DNA of 64,000 nucleotides from Erythrobacter sanguineus (GTDB lineage: Bacteria; Pseudomonadota; Alphaproteobacteria; Sphingomonadales; Sphingomonadaceae), in contig CAMCUB010000007.1 of the NCBI GenBank assembly GCA_945878845.1, positions 48,725 through 112,724 on the forward strand, in the 5' to 3' direction. Position 1 is the stretch's first letter, and each line of letters begins with the position of its first letter. The notes beneath the pieces were generated by a model, which was not told the origin of the DNA, did not search any database, and was given only the letters and a program-made list of their open reading frames with translations. The translations under genes and the position numbers were made by a program. Of the stretch, positions 46,233-56,770 are shown piece by piece.

Positions 46233-46949
46233 ATGGCGTTCGAAATCCGCGAAATCATCTTCGACACCGAAACCACGGGGCTCGACCCCAAGACCGGGGA
46301 CCGGATGGTGGAAATCGGCTGCGTCGAGATGGTCGGCCGGGTCGAGACGGGGCGCAGTTTCCACGCCTATTTCAACCCCGATCGCGACATGCCGGTCGAG
46401 GCCGAGCGGGTCCACGGCCTCAGCGCCGCCTTCCTCGCTACCAAGCCGCGGTTCGCTGAAACGGCGGACGAGCTGCTCGAATTCCTCGGCGACTCCAACC
46501 TCGTCGCCCACAATGCCGGGTTCGATTTCGGCTTCCTCAACAATGAGCTGGAATTGGCGGGCCGCGCCCCGATCAGTTACGACCGGATGGTCGACACCGT
46601 CGCCCTTGCGCGGAAAAAACACCCCGGCGCCAAGCTCAGCCTTGATGCGCTGTGCACCCGCTATGGGATCGACCGCAGCCACCGGGTCAAGCACGGCGCG
46701 CTGCTCGACGCCGAGCTTCTCGCGCAGGTCTATGTCGAGCTGACCGGCGGGCGCCAGATCGGACTCGGCCTTGTCGATGCCCCGGCGGACAGCCCTGCTC
46801 TCACAGAACTCACCCCCAATGCGCCCTGGCACAGTCCGTCTGCGGACAAGCCCCGGCGCGAACCCCGCCTTTATATGGCCAGCCAGGAGGAGCTGGAACG
46901 GCACCGCGCGTTCGTCGCGGAGATCAAGAGCGCGATCTGGGTTAGTTAA
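46233..46949 (+). CDS. dnaQ: DNA polymerase III subunit epsilon
   Basis: MAFEIREIIFDTETTGLDPKTGDRMVEIGCVEMVGRVETGRSFHAYFNPDRDMPVEAERVHGLS; HNAGFDFGFLNNEL. Confidence 0.96.
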   Translation: MAFEIREIIFDTETTGLDPKTGDRMVEIGCVEMVGRVETGRSFHAYFNPDRDMPVEAERVHGLSAAFLATKPRFAETADELLEFLGDSNLVAHNAGFDFGFLNNELELAGRAPISYDRMVDTVALARKKHPGAKLSLDALCTRYGIDRSHRVKHGALLDAELLAQVYVELTGGRQIGLGLVDAPADSPALTELTPNAPWHSPSADKPRREPRLYMASQEELERHRAFVAEIKSAIWVS

Positions 46950-47025
46950 GACCTGACGCGCTGCGGGTATCACTCGGCCCGCTATCCCATTGGGATCCTC
47001 ACTCTTGGACGGAGGACTACGCTTC

Positions 47026-47592
47026 ATGGACATTCGGATTTCAGGCCACCAGCTGGACACTGGCAGCGCGCTTCAGACGCACGCGTCAGACCGGCTCGGC
47101 GCGATCGTCGACAAGTATTTCGACCGCGCGATCTCGAGCCACGTGACCTTCGGCAAGGCCCCTGCGGGCGCCTTCTCCTGCGATATCGTCACCCATGTGA
47201 TGCAGGGCCTGATCCTCAAGGCGCAAGGCAACGCGCATGACGTGCATGTCGCCTTCGACGATGCGGCGGGCAAGATCGAGAAGCAGCTGCGCCGCTACAA
47301 GCGCCGCCTGACCGACCGCCACGAACAGGCCGATCACGCGCGCGGCGAGGAAGAGGCTGCCTACACCATCTTCATGGTCGAGGAAGACGAGGAGAAAGAG
47401 GTCACCGCCGATGCGCCGCTGGTGATCGCTGAAACCCGTGTCGACATCCCCACCGCCAGCGTCGCGGACGCGGTGATGATGATGGACCTCAGGAACACCG
47501 GGGCGCTGTTTTTCAAAAACGCTGGCACCGGACGGCATAATATGGTCTACAGACGCGCCGATGGCTCGATCGGATGGGTTGAGCCGAGATAG
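47026..47592 (+). CDS. hpf: Ribosome hibernation-promoting factor, long form (HPF/RaiA)
   Basis: MDIRISGHQLDTGSALQTHASDRLGAIVDKYFDRAISSHVTFGK; C-terminal DAVMMMDLRNTGALFFKNAGTGRHNMVYRRADGSIGWVEP. Confidence 0.94.
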   Translation: MDIRISGHQLDTGSALQTHASDRLGAIVDKYFDRAISSHVTFGKAPAGAFSCDIVTHVMQGLILKAQGNAHDVHVAFDDAAGKIEKQLRRYKRRLTDRHEQADHARGEEEAAYTIFMVEEDEEKEVTADAPLVIAETRVDIPTASVADAVMMMDLRNTGALFFKNAGTGRHNMVYRRADGSIGWVEPR

Positions 47593-47750
47593 GGCCAGTC
47601 GCCCGCCTTGCCGTTACGGCAGGGCCCGCTTTCGAAGGTCCAGGCGGTCGCAGGAGGGGGCACCGCCCCGGCCCGTCAATGTCCCGTTCGGGCTTGATCG
47701 GACCGGACCTTCGCCGGGTTAGGCGCACAGTTTTCGGGATCATTGGTACC

Positions 47751-48212
47751 ATGGACGTCAACCTCGCTCTTTCTCCTCAGGCGATCGCTTTCGCCAAGCT
47801 CGACACCAAGCCGAAGATCCTCGCCCGCACCGCCCAGCTGCTGAGCGCGGCCTATGGTCTTGACGAAAGCGAAGTGCTCGAGAACCTTGAGGCGCGCGAG
47901 GCGCTGGGCAGCACCGGCTTCGGGCGCGGGGTGGCGATCCCGCATTGCCGATCAAAAGATGTCCGCCGCCCCAGCCTCGCGCTGATCCGGCTCGAAACCC
48001 CGATCGATTTCGGCGCGGTCGATGCGCGGCCTGTGACACTGGTGTGCGGCCTGGTCTCGCCCGAGAATGCCGGGGCGACGCACCTGCACGCGCTCGCCGC
48101 GATCTCGCGCCTGACGCGCGAAGAGACGACGCTGCAGATGCTCGCCGACGCGCCCGATACCGAGGCGGTCTATGCGCTGCTGACCAACCAGTTCATGCGC
48201 GACGCGGCCTGA
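47751..48212 (+). CDS. ptsN: PTS IIA-like nitrogen regulatory protein PtsN
   Basis: ENLEAREALGSTGFGRGVAIPHCRSKDVRRPSLALIRLETPIDFGAVDARPVTLVCGLVSPE. Confidence 0.9.
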   Translation: MDVNLALSPQAIAFAKLDTKPKILARTAQLLSAAYGLDESEVLENLEAREALGSTGFGRGVAIPHCRSKDVRRPSLALIRLETPIDFGAVDARPVTLVCGLVSPENAGATHLHALAAISRLTREETTLQMLADAPDTEAVYALLTNQFMRDAA

Positions 48213-48228
48213 TCTTCCGGCGAACCCC

Positions 48229-48717
48229 ATGCCCGCGCGTGACGAACCCCTGCCCGCGAGCGGTGCCGAGCAGCATTACCGCGCGTTGGAGCGGCTCTAT
48301 GCCTCGGCTCCGGTCAACGCCAAGTTTGCCAGCAAACTGCACATCCCGGGCGAGGGCCGCGCGCAGCTCACCTTCACCGTCACGCCCGAAGATTACCACG
48401 CGGCCGGCGCGGCGCACGGGACGATCTATTTCAAGATGCTTGACGATGCGGCCTTCTATGCCGCCAATTCGCTGGTGACCGACCGCTTCCTGCTCACCAC
48501 CGGCTTCAACCTGTTCTTCTCCAAGCCCGTGCGCGCCGGACAGGTCACCGCCGAGGGCCGCTGGGCGAGCGGCCGCCGCCGCGTGTTCGTCGCCGAGGCG
48601 CGGCTGGTGGACGAAGAGGGCGACGAGATCGGCCGCGGCACTGGCACCTTCATGAAGAGCCGCATGGCCCTCTCCAGCCTGCCGGGCTATGCTGCGGGCG
48701 GCCCCTCGGGGCTCTGA
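48229..48717 (+). CDS. PaaI-type thioesterase
   Basis: 162 aa; AAHGTIYFKMLDDAAFYAANSLVTDRFLLTTGFNLFFSKPVRAGQVTAEGRW hotdog-fold motif. Confidence 0.85.
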   Translation: MPARDEPLPASGAEQHYRALERLYASAPVNAKFASKLHIPGEGRAQLTFTVTPEDYHAAGAAHGTIYFKMLDDAAFYAANSLVTDRFLLTTGFNLFFSKPVRAGQVTAEGRWASGRRRVFVAEARLVDEEGDEIGRGTGTFMKSRMALSSLPGYAAGGPSGL

Positions 48718-48721
48718 GCGC

Positions 48722-49063
48722 ATGTCCGACCGCCTCCCCGCCCATCTCGAAGCCGGGGCGATCATGCGCCTTGCGGAGAGCGAGGGGGGATTCGCAACCG
48801 TGCTGGCCAAGGGCGAGCGCGACGCCGGCACCATCCTCATCGTAACCCTGTGTCGCGGAAGGGATGGCATTCTTTTCGAAAGGATGCCGCAGCTTGATGG
48901 ATCGCGCAAATTTCTTGCGGTGAAACGAGAAGACCCTGAGATTACTCAGGAATTTTCAGAATATTTGGCGCGCCGACGGCGTCAGGACCAAGATATGTGG
49001 CTAATCGAGGTGGATATCGCGGATCGGGAACGGTTCGTCGTGCGTATCGCCGAATTGAGTTGA
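48722..49063 (+). CDS. DUF1491 family protein
   Basis: MSDRLPAHLEAGAIMRLAESEGGFATVLAKGERDAGTILIVTLCRGRDGILFERMPQLDGSRKF. Confidence 0.82.
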   Translation: MSDRLPAHLEAGAIMRLAESEGGFATVLAKGERDAGTILIVTLCRGRDGILFERMPQLDGSRKFLAVKREDPEITQEFSEYLARRRRQDQDMWLIEVDIADRERFVVRIAELS

Positions 49064-49254
49064 CGTTAACAGCAGCCGGGCTAGGCGCGCCCAACTTCCT
49101 GAGCGCAGGCTGGCAGGGCGGCAATTCGGCCCCACCCTCCGGCACGCAGACGGGGAGCGGCCGGCAGGCTTCTTCGAACCTCCCACATCGGTAACGGTCT
49201 GGATCACGGTTCCCGCCTGCGTCTGGCGCGCTCACCGCCGAATTAGTTGATACA

Positions 49255-49905
49255 ATGAGTCGCAAGACTGCCACGATTGCTGCGATTGCGGGCCTCGCAA
49301 TCGCAACCACGATGTTCCCGAGTGGCCACGATGCCGCCGCGCTGGCGCAAGCCGCAACCGAACAGCTCACCGCTCCCGCCCCGGTCGAAGCGCCCGAGCT
49401 GGTTCCCCAGACAATCGAATTTGTCGCGCAGGAAGTGGTGCAGCCCCTGCCCACCCCCGCTCCCGCGACTCCTGCCCTCACCGAGGCCGGTTCGCTGCAC
49501 GAGCTGGTCGGCCTGATCGACACTGCCGCGCCGATGTCCGAACAGATGCGCTGCCTTGCCGGCGCGGTCTATTTCGAGGCGCGCGGTGAGCCGCTCGCAG
49601 GCCAGCTTGCGGTCGCGCAGGTGATCATCAACCGCACCGAAGACGGGCGCTTCCCGCGCTCCTATTGCGGCGTTGTCTCCCAGCCCGGCCAGTTCTCCTT
49701 CATGCGCGGCAAGCGGATGCCCGCTGTGCGCGAAGGCTCGGCCGCATGGGAGCGCGCGGTCGCGGTCGCTCACATCGCCGACAAGGGCCTGTGGGAAAGC
49801 GAAGCGGGCCGCGCGGTGTTCTTCCACGCGCGCTACGTCAAGCCGGGCTGGACCCGCACCAAGACGCGCCTCGCTCAGATCGACACGCATATTTTTTATC
49901 GCTGA
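49255..49905 (+). CDS. Cell wall hydrolase (SleB-like)
   Basis: CLAGAVYFEARGEPLAGQLAVAQVIINRTEDGRFPRSYCGVVSQPGQFSFMRGKRMP. Confidence 0.9.
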   Translation: MSRKTATIAAIAGLAIATTMFPSGHDAAALAQAATEQLTAPAPVEAPELVPQTIEFVAQEVVQPLPTPAPATPALTEAGSLHELVGLIDTAAPMSEQMRCLAGAVYFEARGEPLAGQLAVAQVIINRTEDGRFPRSYCGVVSQPGQFSFMRGKRMPAVREGSAAWERAVAVAHIADKGLWESEAGRAVFFHARYVKPGWTRTKTRLAQIDTHIFYR

Positions 49906-50008
49906 TCGCTGATCCTCGCCGCTGTTTCGCCCTTACGGGCGAGCGGCTGCGGGCGCCCCTTTGGGCTTGCGGCGCTGCGGGCCGGTCACCGCCATCAGGC
50001 GGCGTGGG

Positions 50009-50803
50009 TTAGGCTAACAGCCTGACCCAGACCGGCGTATGGTCGCTGGCCTTCTCGCGGCCGCGGAATTCCTTGTCCACGCCGCATGACTCGAGGCGAT
50101 CCGCACACTCCGGCGAGAGCAGGATGTGGTCGATCCGGAACCCGTGATCGCGCTGCCAGGCGCCCGCCTGATAGTCCCAATAGGTCCATACCCCCCCGCG
50201 CGGGTTGTGGGTGCGGATCGCGTCGGTCCAGCCATCGGCGAGGAGGCGCGCATAGGCGGCGCGGCTCTCGGGCTGCATCAGCGCGTCGTCCTGCATCACC
50301 TTCACCGACCACACGTCGTCATCATGCGGGATGACGTTGAAATCGCCGAGCACCACCGCAGGCACTTCCTCGGCCCAGATCGCCGCCATCCGCTCGCGCA
50401 GCTTTGCCATCCAGGCGAGCTTGTAGGTGAACTTCGGCCCCGGATGCGGGTTGCCGTTGGGGAGGTAGAGGCAGGCAATGCGGACGCCGTTTACATCGGC
50501 TTCAAGGTAACGCGCCTGTTCGTCATCGCCCTCGTTCGGCCCGGGGATGCCGAGCCCGCGCTGCACCTCGGTCAGCGTATATCCTGCGCGGGTGTCGGCG
50601 AGGATCGCCACACCATTGAAACTCTTCTGCCCGTGCCAGATCGCGGAGTAGCCGATCGCTTCGAAGTCCGCGGCGGGAAACCCCTCATCCTGCGTCTTGA
50701 TCTCCTGCAGGCAGGCGATGGCCGGACGTGTCTCTTCGAGCCATTCGATCAGACGCGGCCCGCGCGCCTTGATGCCGTTGATGTTGAAGGTGGCGATTTT
50801 CAT
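50009..50803 (-). CDS. xth: Exodeoxyribonuclease III
   Basis: MKIATFNINGIKARGPRLIEWLEETRPAIACLQEIKTQDEGFP; LGDFNVIPHDDDV; DHTPVWV. Confidence 0.95.
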   Translation of the reverse strand: MKIATFNINGIKARGPRLIEWLEETRPAIACLQEIKTQDEGFPAADFEAIGYSAIWHGQKSFNGVAILADTRAGYTLTEVQRGLGIPGPNEGDDEQARYLEADVNGVRIACLYLPNGNPHPGPKFTYKLAWMAKLRERMAAIWAEEVPAVVLGDFNVIPHDDDVWSVKVMQDDALMQPESRAAYARLLADGWTDAIRTHNPRGGVWTYWDYQAGAWQRDHGFRIDHILLSPECADRLESCGVDKEFRGREKASDHTPVWVRLLA

Positions 50804-50840
50804 GGGGCTCTGATGCCCCAAACCGCCGCGCGGGTCTAAC

Positions 50841-51173
50841 CTAAATCCCGAAGCTCGCCCCGCAGCCGCAGCCGGCGGCGGCCTGCGGGTTTTCGACCTT
50901 GAAGGCCGCCCCGCCCAGCGATTCGACGAAATCCACCGTGCTGCCTGCGATCAGATCAAGGCTCATGGGGTCGACCACAAGCTTCACGCCGTCGGTCTCG
51001 GACACCGAGTCGTCCGCATCGGGCGCGTCGGCAAGATCGAACTTGTACTGGAAGCCCGAGCACCCCCCGCCCTCGACCGCCAGTCGCAGGATCGCCGGGC
51101 GCGCCTGCTTCGAAGCAATCAAGGCGACCCGCTTGGCGGCAGATGGGGTGAGGATCAGGGGCGCTACGCTCAT
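50841..51173 (-). CDS. erpA: Iron-sulfur cluster insertion protein ErpA (A-type carrier)
   Basis: ILRLAVEGGGCSGFQYKFDLAD and C-terminal NPQAAAGCGCGASFGI. Confidence 0.95.
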   Translation of the reverse strand: MSVAPLILTPSAAKRVALIASKQARPAILRLAVEGGGCSGFQYKFDLADAPDADDSVSETDGVKLVVDPMSLDLIAGSTVDFVESLGGAAFKVENPQAAAGCGCGASFGI

Positions 51174-51212
51174 GGTTCCAATCTAGGGGGCCTGCTGCCG
51201 GTTCTCAAGCGG

Positions 51213-51644
51213 TCACGCCGCGGTGATGTAGTTCCGCAGCGCCTCGGCCTCGCCCTGCACCTCGTCCATCTTGTGCTTCACGAGGTCGCCGATCGAGATG
51301 AAGGCGATCAGCTGCCCGTCCTCGACCACCGGGAAGTGGCGGAAGCGGCGGCGGGTCATCATGCCCAGCGCCTCGTCGATGGTGGTGGCGGGCTCGACCG
51401 TGACTGCGGGCGAGGTCATGATCTCCTCGACCGCGACGTCGAGGCATTCCTTGCCCCGGTCGGCGAGGCGGTAGATCACGTCGCGCTCGGACACGATGCC
51501 GACGACGCGCCCCTCGCGCAGCACCGGCAGCGCGCCGATGCGTTTGCTGGCGAGGGTCTGCACCACCTCGGCAACCGGGGTGGTGCAATCGCAGGCGATG
51601 ATGTCGCTGGATGTGCGTTGGGCGATGATGCGGGCAATTGTCAT
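51213..51644 (-). CDS. CBS domain-containing protein
   Basis: Two CBS motifs: KRIGALPVLREGRVVGIVSERDVIYRL and MMTRRRFRHFPVVEDGQLIAFISIGDLVKHK. Confidence 0.93.
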   Translation of the reverse strand: MTIARIIAQRTSSDIIACDCTTPVAEVVQTLASKRIGALPVLREGRVVGIVSERDVIYRLADRGKECLDVAVEEIMTSPAVTVEPATTIDEALGMMTRRRFRHFPVVEDGQLIAFISIGDLVKHKMDEVQGEAEALRNYITAA

Positions 51645-51779
51645 AACGACTCCCTCTCTCTCAGGTCATGAAAGTGCCATGTCGGTTGAGAAAAAGCGAA
51701 TCCGGTGTTGCGCCGCCCGCGCGGGGCCTTGCAGCTTTCGCGCGTTGCAATGCGGCAAGGCGCGGGCCATGTCGGGCGC

Positions 51780-52091
51780 ATGACCCGCAAGTCCCCGCTC
51801 GACGATCCTGTGAACGCCGCCCACGCTTGGGCGCGCTACCGCCAGATCATGAAATGGCTGCTCGCCGCGACTACGTTGACCGTGGCATTGGCGATGGGGC
51901 TGCTATTTGCCTATAACGGCATGATTTCGGTACATTTTTATATCGCGGTGGCGCTGGGGATCAGCTTCACCATGCTGCTCGGCGGAGGGCTGATGGGGCT
52001 GGTGTTCCTGTCCAACGGCACCGGTCACGACGAATCGGTCGACAACCAGCTCCCGGGCCGGGACGAGTTCTGGTCGCCCAAGGACGATTAG
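51780..52091 (+). CDS. Hypothetical two-TM membrane protein
   Basis: [47 protein letters not shown]...[25 protein letters not shown]. Confidence 0.75.
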   Translation: MTRKSPLDDPVNAAHAWARYRQIMKWLLAATTLTVALAMGLLFAYNGMISVHFYIAVALGISFTMLLGGGLMGLVFLSNGTGHDESVDNQLPGRDEFWSPKDD

Positions 52092-52498
52092 GCCGGAATC
52101 AGCCGGTAATCCTCGACCGGCACGCCTTCAATCAGGTGTTCCTGAATGATCCGCTCGAGCACTTCGGGCGAGCACGAGTGGTACCACACGCCGTCGGGCC
52201 ACACGACCGCGACCGGGCCCGCGGCGCAGATCTGCAGGCAATCGGCCTTGGTGCGCTGCACCCCGCCACCCTTGCCGCGGTTGCTCTCGTCCGTCCGCAC
52301 CGGCCCGACCAGCCCCAGCTCCTTGAGCCGCGACTTCAGGAAGCCCCATGCCTCCTCCCCCGCCTCGCGCGAGCAGCATTTCTGCTTCTCGGACAGCGCG
52401 CACAGCATGATGTGGCGCGTGATCGCGGTGCCCTGCTCGGGATCGCCGAAATGCTTGGCGAGCGAATGGCGCGCGGATTCGAGTTCCTTGCGGCTCAT
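52088..52498 (-). CDS. (2Fe-2S) thioredoxin-like ferredoxin domain protein
   Basis: [40 protein letters not shown]...[41 protein letters not shown]. Confidence 0.88.
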   Translation of the reverse strand: MSRKELESARHSLAKHFGDPEQGTAITRHIMLCALSEKQKCCSREAGEEAWGFLKSRLKELGLVGPVRTDESNRGKGGGVQRTKADCLQICAAGPVAVVWPDGVWYHSCSPEVLERIIQEHLIEGVPVEDYRLIPA

Positions 52499-54699
52499 TT
52501 CGGCGCGCTCTGGCCCAGCCAGCGGTCCAGCCACCCGAACACCGTCTGGTGCCATTGCAGCGAGTTCTTCGCGCCCAGCACCCAGTGGTTCTCGTCAGGG
52601 AAGACCAGCAGCTGCGCGGGGATGCCGCGTTCCTGCAGCGCTGTGAAGCTCATCAGGCCCTGCGAATAGGGGACGCGGTAATCCTTCTGCCCGGTGACGA
52701 CCAGCATCGGGGTCTTCCACTTGTCGACGTGGTTGGCGGGGTTCCACTTCTCGTAGATAGCGCGGGCTTGTTCATAGGTGCCGCCATGGTCCCAGCGCGG
52801 GAACCACAATTCCTCGGTCGAATAATACATGGAGCGGTTGTCGAAGATGCCGTCGTGCTGGACGATGCACTTGAAGCGGTCGGGCCACTGGCCGGCGATC
52901 CAGTTCACCATGTAGCCGCCGTAGCTGGCGCCCATCGCGCAGGCGTTGGCACCGTCGATCTGGGTGTCGAGCGCGATGCCGGCTTCAAAGCCCTTCTGCA
53001 GGTCCTCGAGCGGCCATCCGCCCCAGTTCTGGTTGATCGCGTCGGTGAAGGCCTGTCCGTAGCCGGTCGACCCGTGGAAATCGACCGAGATCACCGCATA
53101 GCCTTGGCTGGCGAGGACGCGCGGGTTCCAGCGGTTCGACCAGCTGTCGTTGAAGCTCCCCTGCGGGCCGCCGTGGATGTAGAGGATCGCGGGGATCGGC
53201 CCGGTCTGATCGGCGAGGCGGGTGAGCTGGCCCCACACCGTGTCGCCATTCGCGCCGGTGAAGCTGAAGCGGCGGGTGACGATGCTCGCCATCGCCCCCA
53301 TGCGGGTGGTGGCGACATCGGTTAGCGGGCGAGCCTGCCCCATGCCGTCGGACAGGAACAGCTCGGCCGGTTGCCCCAGCGAATCGCGGGTGAACAGCGC
53401 GCCGCCCTTGGGCAGGGGCACGAGATTGGCGATATGCGCCTCGTTCCCGGCCATCAGGTTCAATTCGGTGACCTTGCCGCTGGCGATGTCGATGCGGAAG
53501 GCCGGGGTGTCGAGCACCTTTTGCGCGGTGGCGATCAGGCTCTTGCTGTCGGCGCTCCATGCGAGGCTGCCGAAGGAGAGGTCGGTGTCCTTGGTCAGGT
53601 TGCGCACCTCCCCGGACTTCACATCCATCAGCTGCACCGCCTGCCTGTCCGCCTCGTAGGTCGGACGCTCCATGGCGAGCCAGGCGAGCCACCGGCCATC
53701 GGGCGAGACGGTGGGGGCGAGGTCCATCGCCGTGTTGGCGGCGGTCAGCAGCTTGGGGGCCGCGCCGGTGAGGTCGGAGGCGTAGATGTCGAGATTGGTC
53801 GAGGAGGGCTCGTCTGCGTTCGAAAGGCGCGCGGTGAAGTAGAGCGCCTTGCCGTCGGGCGAGAAGGCGAGTTCCTCGGCTCCGCCAAAGGGCATGGTCG
53901 GCGTGTCGGCGGTGATGCCGGTGGCGGGGTCCTTGCCGTCGACCGGCTGGCCCTCACCCGTGACGACGCCGCCGGTCAGCGGGTAGACGAAAATGCGGTT
54001 GTGGAGGCCCGGGGTCGCCCAACGGTCCCAATGGCGCACGAAGCCGTCCTTGGCGTCATAGAGTCGCCCGGTGCCGGGGCCGGGGGTGTAGGGCGTGGCG
54101 GCGTCGGCGCAGCCGAAGCTCGGGCAGTCGCGCGGCACTTCGCCCCACACTGCGATGCTCGCGCCATTGGGGGCGAGCTTGAAACCGGCGATGTCGCGCT
54201 CGGTTGAGGGGGTGACGAGCTGCGGGGTGCCTGCGGTGCCATCCTTGGCGAGGGTCACGCGCCACACGCGCGACAGGGTGGGCGGCTGCTTGTCGAGGTG
54301 AATTGCGTTCTTCTCGTCGATCTCGCTGCTCAGGAAATAGAGCGCACCGTCCGCACCAAAAGCAAGGTCCGAGGCTTTGAGCCCGAGATCGAGCGCCACC
54401 GGCGCGTTACCCGGCCTGGCGAGGTCGATCAGGTAATGCGTCGGTGAGCGCTTCAGGCGCGCCGGATCGGTGATGGTGACGCTGTAGACCGCCAGCGTCC
54501 CCTCGCGGTTCACCGCCGGGGCGCCGAGGCGCGGGAGGGTGACGAGATCCTCGGCGGTCATCGGCGGAGCGGCAACGCCGGGGACGACCGATGCGGCTTG
54601 CGCGCGGGCGGGCAGGTCCTCGGCCGCGAGCGGCGCGGAGAAAGCGAAAGCGGCGAACGTGACTGGAATCAGGGCGCCGAAAGCAGTTAAGCGATGCAT
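52495..54699 (-). CDS. S9 family peptidase (acylaminoacyl peptidase-like)
   Basis: [85 protein letters not shown]. Confidence 0.93.
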   Translation of the reverse strand: MHRLTAFGALIPVTFAAFAFSAPLAAEDLPARAQAASVVPGVAAPPMTAEDLVTLPRLGAPAVNREGTLAVYSVTITDPARLKRSPTHYLIDLARPGNAPVALDLGLKASDLAFGADGALYFLSSEIDEKNAIHLDKQPPTLSRVWRVTLAKDGTAGTPQLVTPSTERDIAGFKLAPNGASIAVWGEVPRDCPSFGCADAATPYTPGPGTGRLYDAKDGFVRHWDRWATPGLHNRIFVYPLTGGVVTGEGQPVDGKDPATGITADTPTMPFGGAEELAFSPDGKALYFTARLSNADEPSSTNLDIYASDLTGAAPKLLTAANTAMDLAPTVSPDGRWLAWLAMERPTYEADRQAVQLMDVKSGEVRNLTKDTDLSFGSLAWSADSKSLIATAQKVLDTPAFRIDIASGKVTELNLMAGNEAHIANLVPLPKGGALFTRDSLGQPAELFLSDGMGQARPLTDVATTRMGAMASIVTRRFSFTGANGDTVWGQLTRLADQTGPIPAILYIHGGPQGSFNDSWSNRWNPRVLASQGYAVISVDFHGSTGYGQAFTDAINQNWGGWPLEDLQKGFEAGIALDTQIDGANACAMGASYGGYMVNWIAGQWPDRFKCIVQHDGIFDNRSMYYSTEELWFPRWDHGGTYEQARAIYEKWNPANHVDKWKTPMLVVTGQKDYRVPYSQGLMSFTALQERGIPAQLLVFPDENHWVLGAKNSLQWHQTVFGWLDRWLGQSAPK

Positions 54700-54751
54700 G
54701 GCCGGAGGCGTTAGACCTCCCGGACGCCCCGCGCTAGCCCCGCGGTTACCC

Positions 54752-55252
54752 TCAGCGGCGCTTGCCGACGATCCGGGCGATTTCCGCCTGCACGAGGCTC
54801 TCGACCATCGCGGGCAGGTTTGCCTCGAGCCATTCGGCGAGCATCGGGCGCAGCAGCTCGCGGGTCAGGCCTTCCAATGAGGTCTCGCCCGAACGGACGA
54901 TCTGCGGGCGCGCGGGCGGCTCGGCCAGCATGGCTAGCGCGGCGAGGTTTTCCTGCATTGCATCACGCACTTGATCCGCGATCAGCGGGGTTTCGTCGGC
55001 GTGCTCCATCGGCATGACCGGCTTGCGGGCCGGTTCGTCGGGCGCGACGTCCATTTCGGCCAGATCGAGCACTTCCTCGGCATCGCGCACCTTGTGGGTG
55101 CGGGCGAGCGGGGCGGGCTGGGCCGAATCGTCTTCCGAAACGAGCATCCGCCGCCGCCGCGCCTCGAGCGCGCCGACGCGGTTGTCACGGGCGATCACTT
55201 TCTTGATCGACTCGAGGATTTCCTCGACCGACGCTTCGCTTTCCTGGCCCAT
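54752..55252 (-). CDS. DUF2497 / PopZ-like polar organizing protein
   Basis: N-terminal MGQESEASVEEILESIKKVIARDN and C-terminal LEGLTRELLRPMLAEWLEANLPAMVESLVQAEIARIVGKRR, the PopZ/DUF2497 layout. Confidence 0.85.
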   Translation of the reverse strand: MGQESEASVEEILESIKKVIARDNRVGALEARRRRMLVSEDDSAQPAPLARTHKVRDAEEVLDLAEMDVAPDEPARKPVMPMEHADETPLIADQVRDAMQENLAALAMLAEPPARPQIVRSGETSLEGLTRELLRPMLAEWLEANLPAMVESLVQAEIARIVGKRR

Positions 55253-55297
55253 GCTTCGCCCCGTCTGATCCACCCTGCGCGTCCCGAATCGGGACGA

Positions 55298-56770
55298 TCA
55301 ACGCTCGCCGGGCAGCAATTGCGGGCCGAATGTCGCCGTGGCGGGGGGAATGTCAACGGTTCTGGTCGAATCCGGCGCAGGTTCGGGATCGCGGTCCCAA
55401 TCGTTCATCTTGCTGCTGACCCGGTCGGCATTGACTGTCGGGTCATAGAGCGGCCCGCCGGTGTCGAGGTTGAGATCGCGCGCTTCGGCCTTGCCCATCA
55501 GCGCGAGCAGGTTGAAGCCGGCGACATAGGCATTGCGCCGCGCGGTCACCAGCTGGGCGCGGGCGCTGACCAGTTCCTGCTCGGCGTTGAGCACGTCGAG
55601 GATCTGGCGGTTGCCGATCGAGTTCTCGGCGCGCACGCCTTCGAGGCTGAGTTCGGCCGCTTCCACTGCGGCTTGCGCGCTTTTGATCACCCCGTTCGAT
55701 GCCTGCCAGTTGGCATAGGTCGAACGGATGTCGGCAATCACCTGGCGTTCGGTGGCGATGACGTTCTCCAGCGCCGCGGATTCGCGCGCACCCGCCTGAC
55801 GCTGGCGCGCAGCGGGCAAGCCGCCCTGGAAGATCGGGATGGTGAAGCGGACCCCGACGCTCGCGGTCGTCTCGGTCTGGAAGAAGCGCGGATCGCCTGC
55901 CTGCAGCGTGCCGAAATAGTCCGAATAATCGACGCCGGCGAACAGGGCGAGCGTCGGCAGGCGGCCGGCGCCCGCCACCTCGGTATCGAACCCGGCGGCC
56001 TTGGCGCGCTGCTTGGCGGCGATCAGGCTGGCGTTACTTTCGAGGCCCGTGACGATCGCCTGCCCCACCGTGTCCGGCAGTCCGGGCAGCGGCGGCGGTG
56101 CTTCGAGCTGGCCCGGGGCCTGCCCTACAAGACGGATATAGGTCTCGCGCGCGGCAATCAGGTTGGCCTCGGCGGATTGCAGATCGCCCTCGGCAAGCGC
56201 GAGGCGCGAGCGCGACTGGGCGACGTCGGTGATGGTCAGATCGCCGATCTGGAAGCGGTCGCTGGTCGCCTCGAGATTGGTGCGCAGAACCTGCACGTTG
56301 TTGGTCGCAAGCCCCACCAGCGCTTCGGTGCGCAGCACGTCCATGTAGGCGGCGACGACCTGCGTGAAGAGGCTGCTCTCGTTCAGGCGGAGGTCGGCCT
56401 GCCCTGCGGCGACACGTTCCTGCGCGGCATTGATGCCGTTGCGCACCGCGCCGCCCGAATAGATCGGCACGACCAGATCGGGACCGACGGTGAAGATCCG
56501 CTCGGTCGGGGCGAAGGCGTTGGGGGAGGGCTTGACGAATTCGACATACTGCCCCGTCGCGTTGACCGAGGGCAGGCCCTGCGCGCGCTGGATCGGCACG
56601 TCTTCGTCGGTGGCGCGCTGGGAGTCGCGTGCGCCTTCGAGCGTGGGGTTGGTGTTATAGGCCGCCGCAAGCGCCTCGCGCAGGGTGTCGGCCTGCGCGG
56701 GCGCAGCGCTGGCGAGCGCCAAGAGGCTCGCTGCCCCAGCGAGGCGCAATGCGGCCGGGCGGCGGATCAC
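55298..56770 (-). CDS. TolC family outer membrane protein
   Basis: QADTLREALAAAYNTNPTLEGARDSQRATDEDVPIQRAQGLPSV; repeated DVAQSRSRLALAEGDLQSAEANLIAARETY. Confidence 0.92.
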   Translation of the reverse strand: MIRRPAALRLAGAASLLALASAAPAQADTLREALAAAYNTNPTLEGARDSQRATDEDVPIQRAQGLPSVNATGQYVEFVKPSPNAFAPTERIFTVGPDLVVPIYSGGAVRNGINAAQERVAAGQADLRLNESSLFTQVVAAYMDVLRTEALVGLATNNVQVLRTNLEATSDRFQIGDLTITDVAQSRSRLALAEGDLQSAEANLIAARETYIRLVGQAPGQLEAPPPLPGLPDTVGQAIVTGLESNASLIAAKQRAKAAGFDTEVAGAGRLPTLALFAGVDYSDYFGTLQAGDPRFFQTETTASVGVRFTIPIFQGGLPAARQRQAGARESAALENVIATERQVIADIRSTYANWQASNGVIKSAQAAVEAAELSLEGVRAENSIGNRQILDVLNAEQELVSARAQLVTARRNAYVAGFNLLALMGKAEARDLNLDTGGPLYDPTVNADRVSSKMNDWDRDPEPAPDSTRTVDIPPATATFGPQLLPGER

